Source: CADEDH01 sp047974625
GTDB lineage: Bacteria; Actinomycetota; Acidimicrobiia; Acidimicrobiales; SZUA-35
NCBI GenBank assembly: GCA_047974625.1
Contig: JBKECK010000016.1
Coordinates: forward strand, 67,676 to 131,675
Direction of reading: 5' to 3'
DNA: 64,000 bases
Below are positions 44,092-51,603 of the stretch, piece after piece; within the stretch, counting starts at the first letter, position 1, and each line of letters starts with the position of its first letter. The position numbers and the translations under genes are program-made. The notes under the pieces are model-generated. The model was not told the DNA's origin. It made no database searches and saw only the letters and a list, made by a program, of their open reading frames with translations.

Positions 44092-45243
44092 ATGAGCAGC
44101 AGCCCCACGTCAGTGATCCCCAGGCCGATTCTTGACTGGCTCCGAGGCCACACCGAGGACGACCTCCCCACCCCACGGCCCACCCCGGCCGCCGCCCTCA
44201 AGTGGACGATCGACGAGTGGTCGCTTCAGCTCGAGCTCATGTCCGGCCGCATGCGGGTGCCCGACGGGGGCTTCCGTCGCCGCCTCCGTTCGGAGCTCTC
44301 CGAGGCATGGGAGCTGTACCAGGAACGGGGTTGGCTCGACGACCCGCTCTCGTACCACCGCACTCCCCCGCCGGGCCTGCCCAACCTGGAGAGTCAGCGG
44401 GAATCCGCCCTCGGCCTCCCGTTCGAGCATCTCCGGTTCACCAGCGAGTTCGAGCCCTGGCCCAACGAGCCAGGGCGGGACCGGTGGGAGGCGTACCAGC
44501 CGGTCAAGACCGGCCACGCCTGGATGCTCCGCCACGCCGGGGCGCCGCGCCCGTGGATCGTGCTGGTCAACGGCTACCGGACCGGCACCCCCGCCATCGA
44601 TCTCGGCTCGTTCCGGGCCGGTCACCTCCACACCGACCTGGGCCTGAACGTGATCGGCGTGGTGTTGCCACTCCACGGGCCGCGCGCCGTCGGCCCGACG
44701 GGCAGCCGGGTCCTGCACGCCGGGGCCATGAACACGATGTTCACCCTGGCCCAGGGGGCCTGGGACGTGCGCCGGGTCATCAACTACCTGCGTGACGAGT
44801 ACGAGGCCCCCGCCGTGGGCCTCTCTGGGATCTCCCTCGGGGGCAACATGGTGTCCCTGGTGTCCAGCCTCCAGGACGACCTGGCCTGTGTCATCGCCGG
44901 CGTCCCCGAGGCCGACCTGGTTCGGGGTCTCCGCCGCCAGCTCGACCCCCAGCTGCCCCCGTTCTACGAACAGTGGGGGCTGTCCTGGGATCCGCTGGAG
45001 AAGGTCCTCGGTGTGGCCTCGCCGATGTCGTTGGCGTGCAAGGTCCCCCACAACCGGCGGTATATCTACGGCGGCCTGCTCGACCGCTGGGTCCGCCCCG
45101 GCAACGTCCGGGACCTGTGGAAGCACTGGGACGAGCCGTCGATCCTCTGGTACGAGGGGTCGCACCTGTCATTCCCACTGGAGCCGTCGGTGCGGCGCTA
45201 CATCGACGACGCCCTGATCGAGAGTTTCGACCTGAAGCCCTGA
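44092..45243 (+). CDS. Alpha/beta hydrolase of unknown substrate
   Basis: The protein has 383 residues with no signal peptide. The fold begins about residue 155 (RPWIVLVNGYRTGTP). The nucleophile elbow is GLSGISLGGNMVS with Ser in GISLGG. The acid is probably in GGLLDRWVRPGN and the His in YEGSHLSF. The N-terminal 150 residues are helical and lack a known domain. It is probably an esterase/lipase acting in the cytoplasm. AAGGAAA lies just upstream of the ATG; it shares a transcript with the MarR gene. Confidence 0.8.
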   Translation: MSSSPTSVIPRPILDWLRGHTEDDLPTPRPTPAAALKWTIDEWSLQLELMSGRMRVPDGGFRRRLRSELSEAWELYQERGWLDDPLSYHRTPPPGLPNLESQRESALGLPFEHLRFTSEFEPWPNEPGRDRWEAYQPVKTGHAWMLRHAGAPRPWIVLVNGYRTGTPAIDLGSFRAGHLHTDLGLNVIGVVLPLHGPRAVGPTGSRVLHAGAMNTMFTLAQGAWDVRRVINYLRDEYEAPAVGLSGISLGGNMVSLVSSLQDDLACVIAGVPEADLVRGLRRQLDPQLPPFYEQWGLSWDPLEKVLGVASPMSLACKVPHNRRYIYGGLLDRWVRPGNVRDLWKHWDEPSILWYEGSHLSFPLEPSVRRYIDDALIESFDLKP

Positions 45244-45285
45244 CCGGGATCCCCCGTCGGCCCCCGGACGGCGAGAAGGGGAACG

Positions 45286-45323
45286 CCGAGGAGGCCCGGC
45301 CGTGCTCGGCCGGGCCTCCTCGG
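45286..45323. terminator. Strong bidirectional terminator
   Basis: A perfect 16-bp stem (45286-45301 with 45308-45323) and a 6-nt loop GTGCTC lie between convergent genes ending at 45243 and 45366. Confidence 0.75.
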
Positions 45324-45365
45324 TTCATCCCGTGCGTTCCGCGCCGGTGGGCGGGCGCCGCTGGA

Positions 45366-46979
45366 TCAGAGCCGGTCAGCCCGGCCGAGCACGGCGAGAC
45401 GGTGGCGGATCACCTTCCCCGTTGTGGTCATGGGAAGCGCCTCCACCACATGGATGGCCTTGGGCACCATGAAGTTGGCCAGGTTCTCCGCGGCGAAGGC
45501 CCGCAGCTCGTCGGCGTCGACCTTCCGGCGCTTGGAGCGGGGTACGACGAAGGCGGTGATCCGCTGGCCGTACTCCTCGTCGGGCAGGCCCACTACCGCC
45601 GACACCTGGACGTCGGGGTGCTGATCGAGCACCTCTTCGACCTGGCTGGGGAACACGTTCTCGCCCCCGGTCACGATCATGTCGTTCTCCCGGCCGCTGA
45701 CGTGGAGCAGGCCGTGCTCGTCCATGAAGCCGAGGTCACCGGTGGCCAGCAGGGTGCCGGAGCGAGCCCGCTCCGAGCCGTCGGTGTAGCCCGAGAACTG
45801 CATCGAGTTGGAGATGTAGACCCGGCCGCGCCGACCGATCGGGACCGGCATCCCCTTGCGGTCCAGGATGGCCAGGGTCACCCCGTTGGGTGGGCGGCCG
45901 ACGGTGCCGGGGGCCAGGCGCAGTTCGGAGGGATCCGCGATGGTGCCGATCGCCGCCTCGGTGGACCCGTACAAGTTGTAGAGACGGTCGCCGAACCGGT
46001 CCATCCAGTCCAGGGCCAGGCTGCCGGAGAGGACGTTGCCGCTCGAGATCACGATCCGGGGCGGGATGACGTCGGGGCCGGGGTTCTCGTCGAGCATGCG
46101 GCGGAGCATGAGGGGCACCACGGCGAGGACGCCGATCCGGCGTTCGGTCATCACCTCGAGCGCCTGGTTGGGGTCGAACCGACGCCGCAGGATCAGGGTG
46201 GAGCCGGTGGCCAGGGCGATGGTGGACTGGCTGAGGCCAAGGGCGTGGAACAGAGGGGGGACCGCGTAGAAGGTGTCGCCGGTCTGGTACGGGATGCGCA
46301 GGAACATGCCCATGCCGTCGGAGCCGGCCGCCTTGTTGGCCCGCCGCGCCCCCTTGGGGGGCCCGGTGGTGCCCGAGGTGAGCAGGACGAGCTCGGAGCG
46401 ACGCCGGGGCGGGCTGCACATCCGACGCTGGCGGGACAGGATGTGGATCGAGTTGGGGGCGTCGCCTTCGGCGGCGAGAACCAGGGGCGCATTGCCGGCG
46501 GCCTCGACCACGGCGGCGAACTCGTCGTCGGTCACCAGGACGCTGATCCGTTCGCGCTCGATCACGTCCCTGAGCCGGCCGGCCGGTAGGGCGGTGGAGA
46601 GCAGGACGACGTCGACCCCGGCGCGCTCCGCGGCCACCTGGGCCAGTACGAAACCCTTGTGGTTGCGGGCCAGGATGCCCACCGAGCCGTCGCCGGCCAC
46701 GTCACGGAAGTGACCGGCCAGGCTGGACGCGGCGGCGTCGAGCCTGCGGTAGGTGATCGGACCGTCCTCGTCCTCGATCGCAACCGTGGTCGGGAACCGC
46801 ATCGCACTGGCCGCCACCAGTGCACCGATGCCCGGCCCCCACATGGTCACCCCCATGAGGCGAGCGGTGGTGAGGAACGGGTCGAACGCGCCCATCCGGG
46901 CGGCGGCCGCAAGGCCGTCCCGCCCGAAGAGGTTCGCCAGGGATTCAACGTTCTGGTCGCGTCGGGTCATGGTGTCCAC
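45366..46979 (-). CDS. AMP-forming acyl-CoA synthetase (FadD-like)
   Basis: The protein has 537 residues. The ATP motif is LVLLTSGTTGPPKGARR; the adenylate region has LYNLYGSTEAAIG, TGDLGFMDEHG and the hinge VSGRENDMIVTGGENVFPSQ. The catalytic Lys is in MTTTGKVIRHRL. It activates a fatty or related carboxylic acid to its CoA ester, which would feed the WS/DGAT. It starts 20 bp after the XRE regulator, so phasin-like gene, regulator and ligase appear to form one operon. A GTG at 46979 or an ATG at 46970 is the start; GGAAGG lies 13 nt before the GTG. Confidence 0.9.
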   Translation of the reverse strand: MDTMTRRDQNVESLANLFGRDGLAAAARMGAFDPFLTTARLMGVTMWGPGIGALVAASAMRFPTTVAIEDEDGPITYRRLDAAASSLAGHFRDVAGDGSVGILARNHKGFVLAQVAAERAGVDVVLLSTALPAGRLRDVIERERISVLVTDDEFAAVVEAAGNAPLVLAAEGDAPNSIHILSRQRRMCSPPRRRSELVLLTSGTTGPPKGARRANKAAGSDGMGMFLRIPYQTGDTFYAVPPLFHALGLSQSTIALATGSTLILRRRFDPNQALEVMTERRIGVLAVVPLMLRRMLDENPGPDVIPPRIVISSGNVLSGSLALDWMDRFGDRLYNLYGSTEAAIGTIADPSELRLAPGTVGRPPNGVTLAILDRKGMPVPIGRRGRVYISNSMQFSGYTDGSERARSGTLLATGDLGFMDEHGLLHVSGRENDMIVTGGENVFPSQVEEVLDQHPDVQVSAVVGLPDEEYGQRITAFVVPRSKRRKVDADELRAFAAENLANFMVPKAIHVVEALPMTTTGKVIRHRLAVLGRADRL

Positions 46980-46999
46980 TTGCTGTCGCCAACCTTCCG

Positions 47000-47404
47000 T
47001 CAGTTGCCCGGATCCGCCACCGGGCCTGCTTCCGCCTTGTTCCCGACGAAGTTCCGGTAGACGCCGAGAAGAGCGAGTTTCTGTTCTTCGTTCAGGAGAG
47101 GATCGGCGTTCACTGCCTCGACGACAGTAGGAACGTCGGTCGGCTCCAGCAAACCCGCGTAGGAAAGGAGCGTCTCGGCCCGGACGTTCAGGGCACTGGC
47201 CAGCGCCTTGAGCACCCGCACCGAGGGCTCATGCATACCGCGCTCTAGCTGGCTGACGTAGGGATCCGAAAGTTGGGTGAGCCGGGCGAGCTCTCGCTGG
47301 CTCAGCTCCATCATCTTTCGCTGCGCTCGGATGTACTCCCCCAACTGGGCCAGCCCCGGGAGTTCGGGGCCGACCCCATTGGAGGAGGAGCGCTCAGAGT
47401 TCAC
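47000..47404 (-). CDS. XRE-family helix-turn-helix regulator of the phasin operon
   Basis: The protein has 134 residues. The helix-turn-helix (about 20-78) reads LGEYIRAQRKMMELSQRELA, then RLTQLSDPYVSQLERGMHEP and SVRVLKALASALNV. The remaining helices (LLNEEQKLALLGVYRNFVG) are shared with regulators found next to actinobacterial phasin genes. The GTG start overlaps the phasin stop as GTGA. Inverted repeats in front of the operon are candidate binding sites, which would make it an autoregulator. Ligand unknown. Confidence 0.83.
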   Translation of the reverse strand: MNSERSSSNGVGPELPGLAQLGEYIRAQRKMMELSQRELARLTQLSDPYVSQLERGMHEPSVRVLKALASALNVRAETLLSYAGLLEPTDVPTVVEAVNADPLLNEEQKLALLGVYRNFVGNKAEAGPVADPGN

Positions 47405-47697
47405 TTGCTCTTCTTGGCAACCGGCTTGGGCTCCTCGGCGGGCTTGTCCCACGCGGTGACCATGCGGGTGGCGAACTCGCGGTTGGCGGCGTAGAGCTCG
47501 CCGACGAAGCTGAAGTAGGCGTCGACCATCTCGGCCGGGGTGGGAAGGTACTCGCCGAAGGGGGCCTCCACGGCCGGGAGGGCGCCGACGATGGTGTCGG
47601 CGATGCGCTCGTTATAGGAGATCACCTGCTCCTGGGCAGTCTTGATCTGCTCGATCGAGCGGGTCTGGGCTTCACGGATGGTGTCGAGCATGGTCAC
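47401..47697 (-). CDS. Small phasin-like protein with basic tail
   Basis: The protein has 98 residues. One long amphipathic helix (ML DTIREAQTRSIEQIKTAQ with EQVISYNERIADTIV following) resembles phasin helices. A Pro-containing middle (PFGEYLPTPAEMVDAYFSFV) and a short Lys-rich tail (KPVAKKSK) follow. Phasins coat polyhydroxyalkanoate or lipid inclusions. The GTG at 47697 is 10 nt after GGAGG; an ATG two codons later is an alternative. First gene of the operon with the XRE regulator and acyl-CoA synthetase. Confidence 0.75.
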   Translation of the reverse strand: MTMLDTIREAQTRSIEQIKTAQEQVISYNERIADTIVGALPAVEAPFGEYLPTPAEMVDAYFSFVGELYAANREFATRMVTAWDKPAEEPKPVAKKSK

Positions 47698-47755
47698 GGG
47701 AACCTGTCCTCCTTGGTGTGAGCCAGATCTTGACCCACATGGGTGTCTGCTGCGT

Positions 47756-47784
47756 ATAGTACGCACGCCCTTTGGTGATCGCAA
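47756..47784 (-). promoter_or_regulatory. Promoter of the phasin operon
   Basis: On the minus strand -35 TTGCGA (47779-47784) and -10 TACTAT (47756-47761) are separated by exactly 17 bp, about 60 bp upstream of the phasin start in a locally AT-rich stretch. Confidence 0.6.
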
Positions 47785-47787
47785 GCA

Positions 47788-47831
47788 TTTGCTAAGAAAA
47801 CTTAGCGTGACCCTTGTCATCACCTAGCAAA
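47788..47831. promoter_or_regulatory. Inverted-repeat operator region upstream of the phasin promoter
   Basis: GCTAAG-AAAA-CTTAGC (47791-47806) is a perfect 6-bp inverted repeat directly upstream of the -35. TTTGCTA (47788-47794) and TAGCAAA (47825-47831) form a second, wider inverted pair. The cotranscribed XRE protein is the obvious candidate to bind. Confidence 0.5.
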
Positions 47832-47901
47832 CTACCCTGGGCGAATCTGCCCGAACGGGCCGCGGGGCCACCGCCGGGCCGCCCGGCCGGAGACGCGACA
47901 A

Positions 47902-47942
47902 GGCCCTGTCCGGCCACCCCTGCGGGGCGGACGGACAGGGCC
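47902..47942 (-). terminator. Terminator of the amt-glnB transcript
   Basis: GGCCCTGTCCG (47902-47912) and CGGACAGGGCC (47932-47942) form a perfect 11-bp stem, with CCCC/GGGG able to pair inside the loop. It lies 47 bp after the glnB stop. Confidence 0.65.
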
Positions 47943-47988
47943 GGGTTCAGCCGTCAACCGATCACGGCCGGCTCAGCGGACGGAGGGG

Positions 47989-48327
47989 TCAGACGGCGTC
48001 GGCACCGATCTCACCGGTCCGGATCCGGACCAGGTCGCTGACGGGGATCACCCAGATCTTGCCGTCGCCGATGCGGCCGGTCTGAGCCGCGGCGCAGATC
48101 GAATCCACTGTCGGGGTGACGATGTCGTCGTCAACGACCACTTCCAGCTTGATCTTGGGAATGAAGTCCACCTTGTACTCGGCGCCCCGGTAGGTCTCGG
48201 TGTGACCGCCCTGGCGGCCGAACCCCCGGACCTCGGTGACCGTCATGCCCGACACCCCAGCCTCACGGAGGGCGTCCTTCACGGCGTCGAGCATGTGGGG
48301 CTTGATGACTGCGGTAATGAGTTGCAT
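47989..48327 (-). CDS. glnK: Nitrogen regulatory protein PII (GlnB/GlnK)
   Basis: The protein has 112 residues, full length. The T-loop has RGFGRQGGHTETYRGAEYKV with Y51, the residue modified in many PII proteins. The B-loop is TGRIGDGKIWVIPV and the C-loop VRIRTGEIG. PII binds ATP/ADP and 2-oxoglutarate and, in the GlnK form, blocks its cognate ammonium channel. The gene follows amt by 50 bp on the same strand, which favours the GlnK role. Confidence 0.95.
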   Translation of the reverse strand: MQLITAVIKPHMLDAVKDALREAGVSGMTVTEVRGFGRQGGHTETYRGAEYKVDFIPKIKLEVVVDDDIVTPTVDSICAAAQTGRIGDGKIWVIPVSDLVRIRTGEIGADAV

Positions 48328-48377
48328 CGAAATCGTCTTTCTCGTTGTGCTCAGTCTGGCTCGGTGTGTGGTCCCAC

Positions 48378-49760
48378 TCAGACCGACAGCGAGGCCGAGG
48401 GCGACATGATCTCGGGACCGTAGCCCGGACTACCGTGCTCCTGGACGTCCAGGCCGGCCATCTCCTCCTCGGGGGTGACCCGGAGGCCGATGGTGTGCTT
48501 GATGGCAAGGAACATCAGGCCGGTGGTGCCGAGCACGAACACGGCGTGAGCCAGGATGAAGATGACCTGGGTGACCAGTTGGTCGACCCCGCCCCCATAG
48601 AGGAGGCCGGCGTTCTCACGGCCCAGGAAGGCGTCGTCGTAGGTCGCGAACAGGGCGACGGAGAACGTGCCCCACGTGCCACACACGCCGTGGACCGAGA
48701 TGGCACCCACCGGGTCGTCGATGCCCATCCGGTCGAAGAACTTGACCGCCAGGACCACCAGGACCCCACCGATGGCGCCGATGAGCAGGGCCATGGCCGA
48801 GGTCACCGCCCCGACGGGGGCAGTGATCGACACCAGACCGGCGAGGAGGCCGTTGGCCGCCATCGACACGTCCGGCTTACCGTCGAGCAGCCACACCATG
48901 ATCATGGCGACGACCGCGCCGGCGCAGCCGGCCAGGAGGGTCTTGGCCCCGATCTGCATGACGAACTCGTCGGCCGCCAGCTCGGACCCGGGGTTGAAGC
49001 CGAACCAGCCGATGAACAGGATCATGGCCCCGAGCACGACGAACGGGATGCTGTGACCGGGGATGGCCTGCAGCTTCTTCTCCTTGGAGTACTTGCCGAT
49101 GCGGGGTCCGAGGATCATGGCCCCCATGAGGGCGGCCCAGCCGCCGGTGGCGTGCACGATCGTCGAACCGGCGAAATCGGAGAACGGGGTTTCGAGCTGA
49201 GACAACCAGCCGCCACCCCAGGTCCAACGCAGAACCACCGGGTAGATCAGTGCGGTGATGATGAACGAGTAGACGAAGTACGAGACGAACTTGGTCCGCT
49301 CCGCCATCGCCCCAGACACGATCGTCGCCGCGGTGGCCGCGAAGGCCGCCTGGAAGAAGAACGTCGTGGCCGTGCTCAGGCCTCCGTCGGCCGGGATCGG
49401 ATCATCGAAGCCCGACAGGAAGAAGCCCCCCCAGCCGAACCAGCCACCCAGTGCTTCTCCTCCGGTGAACGCAATGCCGAACCCGATCAGCGCGAACGCC
49501 AGGACCCCGGCCGACATGTCCATCAGGTTCTTCATCATGATGTTGGACACGTTCTTGGCTCGAGTCAGCCCTGCCTCGACCAGGGCGAACCCGGCCTGCA
49601 TGAAAAACACGAGGACGCCAGCGATGAACACCCAGAGGTTGTCCAGGATGACCTGGGAGGCCACACCTTCGGGCACGTCGGTCTGCGCTGATGCAGGACT
49701 GGCCATCAGCAGCATCGCTGCCCCGGCGAGCCCGCCGGCCATCAACAACTTCCTTTTCAT
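48378..49760 (-). CDS. amt: Ammonium transporter Amt (PII-linked)
   Basis: The protein has 460 residues. A signal-type N-terminus (KLLMAGGLAGAAMLLMASPASA) precedes 11 membrane segments. Family landmarks are GFALVEAGLTRAKNVSNIMM, DFAGSTIVHATGGWAALMGA (first pore His), GWFGFNPGS and ISVHGVCGTWGTFSVALF (second His). It conducts ammonium into the cell. AAGGAG lies 8 nt before the ATG at 49760. The downstream glnK gene forms the usual amtB-glnK pair. Confidence 0.95.
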   Translation of the reverse strand: MKRKLLMAGGLAGAAMLLMASPASAQTDVPEGVASQVILDNLWVFIAGVLVFFMQAGFALVEAGLTRAKNVSNIMMKNLMDMSAGVLAFALIGFGIAFTGGEALGGWFGWGGFFLSGFDDPIPADGGLSTATTFFFQAAFAATAATIVSGAMAERTKFVSYFVYSFIITALIYPVVLRWTWGGGWLSQLETPFSDFAGSTIVHATGGWAALMGAMILGPRIGKYSKEKKLQAIPGHSIPFVVLGAMILFIGWFGFNPGSELAADEFVMQIGAKTLLAGCAGAVVAMIMVWLLDGKPDVSMAANGLLAGLVSITAPVGAVTSAMALLIGAIGGVLVVLAVKFFDRMGIDDPVGAISVHGVCGTWGTFSVALFATYDDAFLGRENAGLLYGGGVDQLVTQVIFILAHAVFVLGTTGLMFLAIKHTIGLRVTPEEEMAGLDVQEHGSPGYGPEIMSPSASLSV

Positions 49761-50234
49761 CTCCTCAACTCCTTCTCGGATACAGGCGCAACCTACGAAG
49801 GTTCGATTTCCTAACTGTTTGGCGTGCGTTACGTCATCTCGACACATTTCTGACCAGAATCTGACGAGGATGACGATTGCCAGACGGGAGGACGGTCGGG
49901 CTGCGGCGCTTTATGGGGCGGCACAACTGCCCACCAACCAACCCTGACCGGAGCCGATCGAGGATCTAGAGTCGGGATGAGTCGGACCGGACCCCTTCGC
50001 AGGGGCCGCCGACCATTCCCGCCGCATGTTCACCCGACGTTTCCCGCCGTCGTCGCTCGCGCCCGCCTGGCCGGCGCGCAGCGACCGTTTTCTCCGCGTC
50101 CCGGCCGTAGGCCGACCGCGGACCTCCCCCTTCGCGCCCGTCGACAGCCCCGTGCCGGCGGCGCCGGCCCGGAACAACCGGGGTGCGGACGATGGTCGCG
50201 CCCGCCGCCAGCCGGTCACGGGCGGGACAGGACG
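49761..50234. other. 474-bp divergent gap between amt and a membrane-protein gene
   Basis: Apart from the GlnR-like site (49817-49832) nothing firm is seen. An open frame in front of 50235 reads as Arg/Pro-rich low-complexity sequence and is judged non-coding. Inner part 49780-49870 is AT-richer and should hold the amt promoter. Confidence 0.4.
49817..49832 (-). promoter_or_regulatory. GlnR-box-like site upstream of amt
   Basis: On the minus strand GTAAC-GCACGC-CAAAC closely resembles the actinobacterial GlnR consensus of two 5-mers (GTnAC and GnAAC) separated by 6 bp, with one mismatch. It lies about 57-72 bp upstream of the amt start. No glnR gene is in the window. Confidence 0.4.
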
Positions 50235-51554
50235 ATGACCACGCCAATCCTGGCCGTGGCCTTGGTGCTGTCGGTTGGCGTGTGGCTGCTGGGCTTCGCC
50301 GCCATCAACGCCGGGGGCACCCTGGGCCGGGGGGCGATCAACCTGGCCGTCCGGATCAGGCCGACGGCGACCGCCGAGGCCGCGGCCGCCGACCGCATCG
50401 CCACAGTCGACAGGCTGGCCGCCGACGGTCACCGGCTGGCCGCGGTCTGGGCCGGGGCGGCGGGGGCCTGGTCGCTCGTGTGGGCCGCCGACGAGCCGGA
50501 CGATAGAAGTCGGGTCACCCGGCCCCGCGGCGGGGTGGGGATCCTGGCCGCCGCGGTTGTCGCCGCCGTGCTGCTGGGGGCCGTCATCGCCCTGTGGAAG
50601 ATCGGGCGGTGGGTGGCCGCCGGACTGGCCTGGCCCCTTCTCGTCCCGGCCGCCATGGCCGCCGGACTGGCGTGGATGGTGCGCAACGACCACCGCCGCG
50701 CCACCGCCGACCGGACCGAAACCGGTTCCGCCGGGGCCGGCCCGGACGATGCCGCGGTGTCGTCCGACCCCGCGGCAACATCGGGACCTGCGGCGGCACC
50801 TGACCCGGCTGCCTTGGCGGCCGACACAGTCGGACCCCCCGAGCCCGCGGCAACATCCGCACCTGCGGCGGCACGTGACGAGGCTGCCACCGGGAGCTCA
50901 CCGGCCGCCGAGGCGGCCGACGTGGCCGGATCGCCCGATATAGCGGCCCCGTCAGGTGCCGCCGAGAACGACGTCGACGCCGTAACCGGTGGCGACGATC
51001 GAGACGTCGAGGACGGGGGTGCCGGAGCTGCCGCCCCCGTCCTCGGTGTCGCATCCGAACCGGCCGACGACGTCGGGGCCGCCGGCCGGCCCGACGGGCC
51101 CTCCGGTCACGAGTCGGCGCCAGACGCGGAGGCCGCCGCGACCGTGATCGACGTCCGGTCGAAACGGGGTGGCGAGATGGACACCGAACTGACGGTGCGG
51201 TTTCGCCTGCCGTCGGGTTCGGCCGAGTTCCTGCGCCGGGGCCCGATCGACCTGATGCTGCTGAACTGGACGGGGCGGGCCGCCGACATCGTCGTGGGGC
51301 CGCTGAACCCCGATGCCCCCGCCGGGTCCTCCGGTCGGGGACCCGGCGACGACCCGGCCAGCGGACACCGGCAGCAGGCCCACGGCGACGGTCACGGCCT
51401 GATCCCCTCGACGATCGGACCCGGGGAGCGCCGGGCCATGGCCACCACCGAGATCGGGGCGGTACAGATCACCAACCTGGGTCCGGAACCCCTGGCGCTG
51501 ACCGTGACCCTCGTCCGGGCCGACACCCCGGGGGCCACCGCCCTCGCCTCGTGA
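50235..51554 (+). CDS. Membrane protein with Ala/Pro linker and unknown C-terminal domain
   Basis: The protein of 439 residues is not recognised. Three hydrophobic segments lie at about 4-28 (LAVALVLSVGVWLLGFAAIN), 95-118 (ILAAAVVAAVLLGAVIALW) and 125-150. An acidic, Ala/Pro/Asp-rich disordered region (about 155-310) follows, with repeated PAATSxPAAA units. The C-terminal domain (about 315-439) has MDTELTVRFRLPSGSAEFLR, IDLMLLNWTGRAADIVVGPL and AVQITNLGPEPLALTVTLVR, with beta-sandwich-like strands. It is divergent from amt and convergent with the second Amt gene. Confidence 0.6.
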   Translation: MTTPILAVALVLSVGVWLLGFAAINAGGTLGRGAINLAVRIRPTATAEAAAADRIATVDRLAADGHRLAAVWAGAAGAWSLVWAADEPDDRSRVTRPRGGVGILAAAVVAAVLLGAVIALWKIGRWVAAGLAWPLLVPAAMAAGLAWMVRNDHRRATADRTETGSAGAGPDDAAVSSDPAATSGPAAAPDPAALAADTVGPPEPAATSAPAAARDEAATGSSPAAEAADVAGSPDIAAPSGAAENDVDAVTGGDDRDVEDGGAGAAAPVLGVASEPADDVGAAGRPDGPSGHESAPDAEAAATVIDVRSKRGGEMDTELTVRFRLPSGSAEFLRRGPIDLMLLNWTGRAADIVVGPLNPDAPAGSSGRGPGDDPASGHRQQAHGDGHGLIPSTIGPGERRAMATTEIGAVQITNLGPEPLALTVTLVRADTPGATALAS

Positions 51555-51603
51555 GGGCGGTGGCCTCCGGGTGCCGCCCGGCCCAGCTCACCGGTGGGCC
51601 GGA

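Noticed and set aside
38780..47697. Polyhydroxyalkanoate synthesis locus
   Set aside because: Phasin-like proteins are present but no PhaC, PhaA or PhaB; the alpha/beta hydrolase at 44092 has a GISLGG Ser elbow rather than the PhaC lipase-box Cys. Triacylglycerol/wax storage fits better.
49977..50234. N-terminal extension of the membrane protein starting at 50235
   Set aside because: The added 86 residues are Arg/Pro-rich without helix or motif, while the membrane segment begins right after the ATG at 50235.
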